A stretch of DNA of 64,000 nucleotides, taken from positions 4,216,001-4,280,000 of the forward strand of contig NZ_CP091881.1 of the NCBI RefSeq assembly GCF_022163125.1, written 5' to 3'. This DNA is from Paenibacillus sp. HWE-109. Its GTDB lineage: Bacteria > Bacillota > Bacilli > Paenibacillales > NBRC-103111. The notes below the pieces were generated by a model. It was not told where the DNA came from. It saw only the letters and a program-made list of their open reading frames with translations, and did not search any database. Shown in pieces: positions 59,968 to 64,000 of this stretch. A program made the position numbers and the translations under genes. Each line of letters starts with the position of its first letter. Positions within the stretch are counted from its first letter, which is position 1.

Positions 59968-60912
59968 CTATTCCACTATCGTCCGCAGCAGTTCATAAGA
60001 TCGCAGCCGCTTCTCATAATCCGGAATGGGCGTGACGATGAGGAACTCATCAATACCACATTGCTGCGCCATTTGCTCCAGTTGGTGCTTGATACTTGCT
60101 GCACTCCCTATGAGCACTTTGCGTTCCGAGTAGGACGTCTTCTCTTTAAGGTGATGCACGGTTTCCTCTTTGGATGCTGACTGCAGCCAAGGCACGCCTG
60201 AAGAAGCCAACGCCTGCGCTTCTTCATCCGTAGGTGCGCAAATCACACCTATGGCCACAAGGGTCCGCGGCACGGCCGAGGCCTTAGAAGGTTGGAAGTT
60301 TTGCCGATAAACCGATAACATCTCCAACATATCACTGTCACTCATAAATTGCCCAAACACGTAGCCCGTTCCATAGGCAGCGGCGAATTCGGCACTTTTC
60401 CGATTCGTGCCTAGCAACCAGACATCGGGCGGAGTCGCAGGCAGCGGCCTGGCATGAACGACTTGTCCTTCACACTCATACTGATTGTCCAGCAAGGCCA
60501 TCAACGATTCTAATGAAGTTGGCAGCTGCCTCACGTTTTCCAGGAAGTTGCCGCTTAATGCGATCGTAACCTGAGCCGACCCCCCGGGAGCTCTGCCGAT
60601 GCCCAAATCCACTCTTCCTGGATATAAGGTCGCAAGCATATGAAAGTTCTCTGCCACTTTCAACGGTTTGTAATGAGGCAGCAGCAGCGCTCCAGAGCCA
60701 AGTCTGATATGCTGCGTTCTGGCCCCGATATGCGCCAGCAGCACCTCAGGGGATGTGCAGGCTAAACCCGGCATATCATGATGTTCGGCGACCCAGTAGC
60801 GCGAATAACCCCATTTTTCTGCTTGCTGGGCCAGTTGAACAGCCTGTTCCAAGGCGAACCCCGGATCGGCGGGGGAAATCACGGGGACGAGATCCAACAC
60901 GCCAAGTTTCAT
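59968..60912 (-). CDS. LLM-class flavin-dependent oxidoreductase
   Basis: A 314-residue luciferase-like monooxygenase of the MsnO8/YhbW type. It starts MKLGVLDLVPVISPAD and has YWVAEHHDMPGLACTSPEVLLAHIGARTQHIRLGSGALLLPHYKPLKVAENFHMLATLYPGRVDLGIGRAPGG, the standard flavin-barrel region of these proteins. The substrate is unknown. A GTG start at 60924 is possible, but the ATG at 60912 has AAGGTGA at a good distance. It follows the SDR gene by 17 bases on the same strand, so they form an operon. Confidence 0.9.
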   Translation of the reverse strand: MKLGVLDLVPVISPADPGFALEQAVQLAQQAEKWGYSRYWVAEHHDMPGLACTSPEVLLAHIGARTQHIRLGSGALLLPHYKPLKVAENFHMLATLYPGRVDLGIGRAPGGSAQVTIALSGNFLENVRQLPTSLESLMALLDNQYECEGQVVHARPLPATPPDVWLLGTNRKSAEFAAAYGTGYVFGQFMSDSDMLEMLSVYRQNFQPSKASAVPRTLVAIGVICAPTDEEAQALASSGVPWLQSASKEETVHHLKEKTSYSERKVLIGSAASIKHQLEQMAQQCGIDEFLIVTPIPDYEKRLRSYELLRTIVE

Positions 60913-60929
60913 TCGCGTAGTCACCTTGG

Positions 60930-61712
60930 TTATAACGCCGCCCCTTTGCCGCCATCGATATTGACAGAAGTCCCTGTCACATACGATGCTGCCGCCGAGG
61001 ATAGGAAAGTAATCACATTGGCGGCTTCCTCAGCGTTACCGATGCGCCCCAGCGGGATGTCATGCCTTGCGTCATGTGCATATTCGTCCCATGTCAACTC
61101 CGGCGCTGCGCGTTTCCAACCCTTCTCCAGCTGATCGCTGCGAATCATGCCTATGCATACCGTATTGACACGAATCTGATCAGCAGCAAGATCCTTGCTC
61201 ATCGCATTCGTCAAAGCCAGTCCTGCTGCACGGCTGACAGACGTTGGCAAGGATGAAGCTGGAGGTGTTTTGGCCGCGGAAGTTGTCAAGTTCACAATCG
61301 AGCCACCACCCGCTTGACGCATATAGGGGATTGCATACCGGGAGCAATGTATCGCTCCGAACAGCTTTAATTCCAAATCTTGCCGCCAAATTTCTGTTCC
61401 TACTTGTTCAAATGGCTGCGCTGCCGACGTACCCGCATTGTTGACCAGAATATCCAAACTGCCGAATCGCTTCACCGTTTCCTCAACAGCACGCTGACAA
61501 TCCGCTTCTGAGGTAACATCCGCTTGAACCGCAATAACTTGTCCTTCGGTTATATTAGCAATATGGATGGCAGCTTCTTGCAACTGCTCTTGATTTCGTG
61601 CACATATGGCAACCTTGGCTCCCTCGCGAGAGAGAGCAATCGCTGTTGCCAAACCAATCCCTTTGCTTCCACCTGTTATGAGTGCTACTTTCCCTTGCAA
61701 TCCTAATTGCAT
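60930..61712 (-). CDS. SDR-fold protein lacking the usual catalytic Tyr and Lys
   Basis: A 260-residue protein of the short-chain dehydrogenase fold. The cofactor motif GGSKGIGLA, LVNNAGTS and the Ser-containing strand IVNLTTSAAKTP are present. The active-site YxxxK is replaced: LPTSVSRAAGLAL has Thr at the Tyr position and Arg at the Lys position. The C-terminus FLSSAAASYVTGTSVNIDGGKGAAL is normal. A subgroup of SDRs with this PTSVSRAAG version is known to occur, so this is probably a stable variant. Its reaction is not clear. It is the first gene of a pair with the LLM oxidoreductase. Confidence 0.88.
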   Translation of the reverse strand: MQLGLQGKVALITGGSKGIGLATAIALSREGAKVAICARNQEQLQEAAIHIANITEGQVIAVQADVTSEADCQRAVEETVKRFGSLDILVNNAGTSAAQPFEQVGTEIWRQDLELKLFGAIHCSRYAIPYMRQAGGGSIVNLTTSAAKTPPASSLPTSVSRAAGLALTNAMSKDLAADQIRVNTVCIGMIRSDQLEKGWKRAAPELTWDEYAHDARHDIPLGRIGNAEEAANVITFLSSAAASYVTGTSVNIDGGKGAAL

Positions 61713-61786
61713 CTTCTTCCATCCTTTCCATCATGCCAGAATAATTCAAGCATACTCCACTTTGACGGCAAGTTACAAATGCAAAA

Positions 61787-61809
61787 AAGAGAGGCTGTAA
61801 GCCCCTCTT
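61787..61809 (-). terminator. terminator of the Gfo/Idh/MocA operon
   Basis: AAGAGAGGC/GCCCCTCTT hairpin with a 5-base loop and a T6 run on the minus strand, 23 bases behind the stop. Confidence 0.85.
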
Positions 61810-61831
61810 AAATCACCAATAGAAATCGAGA

Positions 61832-62917
61832 TTAAGCGTTCAAATATACAGCTTCACCTGTGCGAGCTGATTCATAAATTGCTTCCAGAATTTGCGAAAC
61901 AACATAAGCTTGCTCCGGCGTCACAACAGGGTCCGTGTCCTCTTCAATCGATTTGATCCACGTGCGCATTTCGAGATCAGCAGCGCTTTCTGTGGCACCG
62001 TCGTAGAAGGCAACTCCGCCCGCTTTCAAGTCCACTTCTGTCGTGAATAGACGGCTGTGCTTCTCTCCGTTAATGCGAAGTCCACCCTTCATGTCAGCGC
62101 CGCCTTCTGTGCCGCTAAGGGAACATTTGGCTTCATCCACTTCCAGTGTGTTGAGTGCCCAACTGGATTCCAGCACAATCGTTGCGCCGTTCTCCATCAC
62201 GATCATACCGAATGCGGAATCCTCCACTGTGAATTTGCTTGGATCCCACGGGCCCCATGCATTCGCGGCATTTTCTTTTTGCGACAGCTTATGGTACGAA
62301 GTTCCCAGCACGACTTTCGGCTTGTAGTTGTCCATCATCCATAGTGTCAAATCCAATGCGTGCGTGCCGATATCAATCAGCGGTCCGCCGCCTTGCTTCT
62401 CTTCATCCAGAAAAACGCCCCAAGTCGGAACGGCACGGCGACGAATAGCATGCGCTTTCGCATAATAAATCTCACCGAGCTCACCTTCTGCACAGACACG
62501 TTTCAAATGCTGGCTATCCGGACGGAAGCGGTTGTTATACCCAATCGTTAATTTCTTGCCTGTGCGTTTCGCTGTTTCTGCCATACGCTTGGCATCAGCC
62601 GCCGTTTTGGCCATCGGCTTCTCACACATAACATGTTTCCCTGCTTCCAGCGCCGCAATGGCAATTTCAGCATGCGAATCATTTGGCGTCAACACATGAA
62701 CGATGTCAATCGTGGAATCCTGCAGAAGTTCTGTGTAATCCACATACACTTCAGCACCCTCTGCGCCATATTTTTCGGCAGCTGTTACTGCGCGATCTTC
62801 TTCAATATCACAAAAAGCAACCAATTCAACATTGGCTAGTTTCGTCAAACTCGGCAAGTGCTTGCCATTGGCAATACCACCGCAACCAATAATACCAATT
62901 CGAAATTTACGTGACAT
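61832..62917 (-). CDS. Gfo/Idh/MocA-family oxidoreductase
   Basis: A 361-residue NAD(P)-dependent sugar dehydrogenase. The N-terminal Rossmann motif is IGIIGCGGIANGKHLPSL, and the catalytic lysine lies in the family motif HVMCEKPMAKT. The C-terminal substrate domain has GGGPLIDIGTHALDLTLWMM. Members oxidise inositols, glucose derivatives or anhydro-sugars, and several act on pectin- or glycan-derived sugars. TGGAGGTATT marks the ATG at 62917. It is second of two related dehydrogenases; the spacer between them carries GTTGAA/TTCAAC arms (62931-62964) of unknown meaning. Confidence 0.93.
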   Translation of the reverse strand: MSRKFRIGIIGCGGIANGKHLPSLTKLANVELVAFCDIEEDRAVTAAEKYGAEGAEVYVDYTELLQDSTIDIVHVLTPNDSHAEIAIAALEAGKHVMCEKPMAKTAADAKRMAETAKRTGKKLTIGYNNRFRPDSQHLKRVCAEGELGEIYYAKAHAIRRRAVPTWGVFLDEEKQGGGPLIDIGTHALDLTLWMMDNYKPKVVLGTSYHKLSQKENAANAWGPWDPSKFTVEDSAFGMIVMENGATIVLESSWALNTLEVDEAKCSLSGTEGGADMKGGLRINGEKHSRLFTTEVDLKAGGVAFYDGATESAADLEMRTWIKSIEEDTDPVVTPEQAYVVSQILEAIYESARTGEAVYLNA

Positions 62918-62965
62918 AGATAATACCTCCAGGTTGAATATAGTTTTATATGAAATGATGTTCAA

Positions 62966-64000
62966 CTAACGTAAATCGATCGTTACTTCCCGCTTGGAAG
63001 CGGATGACCGAATGATGCCATCAATAATGGCTTGATTGCGTACAATTTGCTCACCTGGAATCGGCGCGGGCTTACCGTCACGCACAGCTTCCACAAAATC
63101 GCGAACTTTTTCATGAAATAAATTAATCTTGTGATCGACTAATGGAATTTGACTCTCTGTATGATGACCACGCACATCATGGAAATACGTAATCGCCCCC
63201 ACACTTCCATCAAAAACCCCGCTCCATGGGCCCTTGCCCGCAGGCGTCACCTTGAGACCGCCATCTGTGCCCAGAAATAATGTTGGACCCAGCGTGTCCA
63301 TATGCATGGCCCATGATATTTTAAAATTAAGCACGAGATCATCTTCGAATCGGATCATCGCAACCCCGAAGTCTTCCACATCAAAGCGGCTAGCTTCATT
63401 GTGATAGAGCGGGTTAGTCCCAAAATAATTACTGCTGTAAGCGGATACGGTAAGCGGTTTCGGATAACCCATCGCATTCAACGCCATATCTAGTGAGTAA
63501 CAGCCAATATCGGCCATCGCGCCTGCACCTGCTATTTCCTTACTAATAAATGTTCCGCCAGGCATGCCTCTGCGCCGTCCACCGCCGGTTTCTACGTAAT
63601 AGACCTTGCCGAGTTGACCTGACTGGACGACATCCTGAATGATTTTCATATTGGGATCATATCTCGGTTGAAAGCCTACATTCAACATATAACCAGTTTG
63701 CTTCGCCGTCTCAGCCATCTCGACCGCTTCTTCCAGCGTTACAGACATCGGCTTCTCCAGCATTACATGTTTGCCGGCTCGCAAAGCATCTACGGTAGTT
63801 TGATAGTGAGCCACATTCGGCGTACAGATACTCACCCCATCCAGCTCAAGCTCTAGCAGCTTCCGATAGTCATCAAAGGGTACCGCAGACGGTAATTTCC
63901 AGAAATCAATAAACTGAGCTGCTTTTCCGGGGATCATATCCGCTACTGCTACCACATCTACGTCTGCAAGCTCTTGGTAGGCCTGCACATGCGCGCCTGC
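62966..64000 (-). CDS. Gfo/Idh/MocA-family oxidoreductase, N-terminus outside the window
   Basis: 344 residues of a second dehydrogenase are visible; the reading frame is open to the last base (AGAHVQAYQEL), so the start and the glycine-rich cofactor motif lie beyond the window. The catalytic motif is HVMLEKPMSVTLEEA, followed by GFQPRYDPNM and MADIGCYSLDMALNAMG. The GTG at 63988 is internal and is not the start. It is about one third identical by eye to the downstream gene, consistent with paralogues acting in one sugar pathway. Confidence 0.93.
   Translation of the reverse strand, partial: AGAHVQAYQELADVDVVAVADMIPGKAAQFIDFWKLPSAVPFDDYRKLLELELDGVSICTPNVAHYQTTVDALRAGKHVMLEKPMSVTLEEAVEMAETAKQTGYMLNVGFQPRYDPNMKIIQDVVQSGQLGKVYYVETGGGRRRGMPGGTFISKEIAGAGAMADIGCYSLDMALNAMGYPKPLTVSAYSSNYFGTNPLYHNEASRFDVEDFGVAMIRFEDDLVLNFKISWAMHMDTLGPTLFLGTDGGLKVTPAGKGPWSGVFDGSVGAITYFHDVRGHHTESQIPLVDHKINLFHEKVRDFVEAVRDGKPAPIPGEQIVRNQAIIDGIIRSSASKREVTIDLR

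Noticed and set aside
63966..63988. GTG at 63988 as the start of the last dehydrogenase
   Set aside because: The frame stays open to the window end and the missing part is the family's cofactor-binding N-terminus, so the gene is simply cut off.

Overview
The window looks like chromosomal DNA of a spore-forming Gram-positive of the Paenibacillus type. The evidence is: strong AGGAGG-type ribosome sites with ATG, GTG, TTG and apparently CTG starts; an argS T-box leader; a YheC/YheD-type spore-coat ATP-grasp gene; an ald-adeR pair; a heterodimeric ABC exporter; and a GH88 glycosidase that closely resembles the unsaturated glucuronyl hydrolase known from Bacillus sp. GL1 (now Paenibacillus). No rRNA, tRNA, transposase, prophage or CRISPR array was seen. 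The assignment is inferred from gene content only.

Layout. 0-4.3 kb: AraC regulator, small unknown protein, DinB protein, GH36 alpha-galactosidase. 4.3-8.4 kb: fixABCX electron-transfer operon on the minus strand with an Fnr-like site upstream. 8.4-15.8 kb: a nuclease-fold/winged-helix protein behind a possible attenuator, GNAT, HAD, MHYT-PAS sensor, MFS exporter, TauE exporter, FetAB-type ABC pair. 15.9-18.7 kb: panD, coat ATP-grasp, and a threonine synthase with a large repetitive insertion. 18.7-19.2 kb: six palindromes at exactly 51-bp spacing. 19.2-25.4 kb: unknown acidic protein, T-box/argS, EamA transporter, DUF2157-type membrane protein. 25.5-29.1 kb: c-di-GMP-I riboswitch, PLP decarboxylase, chemoreceptor. 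29.3-32.9 kb: heterodimeric ABC exporter. 33-34.2 kb: DUF2536-like protein and a repeat-rich spacer. 34.2-41.7 kb: tctCBA, malic enzyme and an HPr-like gene, divergent from a CitA/DcuS-type two-component system. 41.8-48.5 kb: GH78 rhamnosidase, AraC regulator, CE7 esterase, unknown all-helical protein. 48.7-51.2 kb: metNIQ. 51.7-54.6 kb: ald and adeR. 54.7-59.6 kb: lacI-ugl-DUF2264 operon and an orphan sugar-binding lipoprotein. 59.8-64 kb: a 30-residue ORF, LLM oxidoreductase, SDR, and two Gfo/Idh/MocA dehydrogenases (the second cut by the window end).

How the genes fit together. Much of the window serves use of plant or microbial polysaccharides: GH36, GH78, CE7, GH88, DUF2264, a sugar-binding protein and Gfo/Idh dehydrogenases. 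An identical 16-bp LacI-type operator occurs in front of the lacI-ugl operon and in front of the unknown helical protein/CE7 pair 10 kb away, which suggests one regulon. A second theme is organic-acid metabolism: tripartite tricarboxylate uptake, malic enzyme and an HPr-like protein without the catalytic histidine, next to a dedicated sensor-regulator pair.

The observations most worth following are the c-di-GMP riboswitch-decarboxylase-chemoreceptor unit, the tct-malic enzyme-HPr-like operon, the compensating 51-bp palindrome array, the repeat insertion inside threonine synthase, the nuclease-fold/wHTH gene behind a terminator-like leader, two ABC-ATPase genes with apparent CTG starts, and dispersed intergenic repeats shared between distant spacers.
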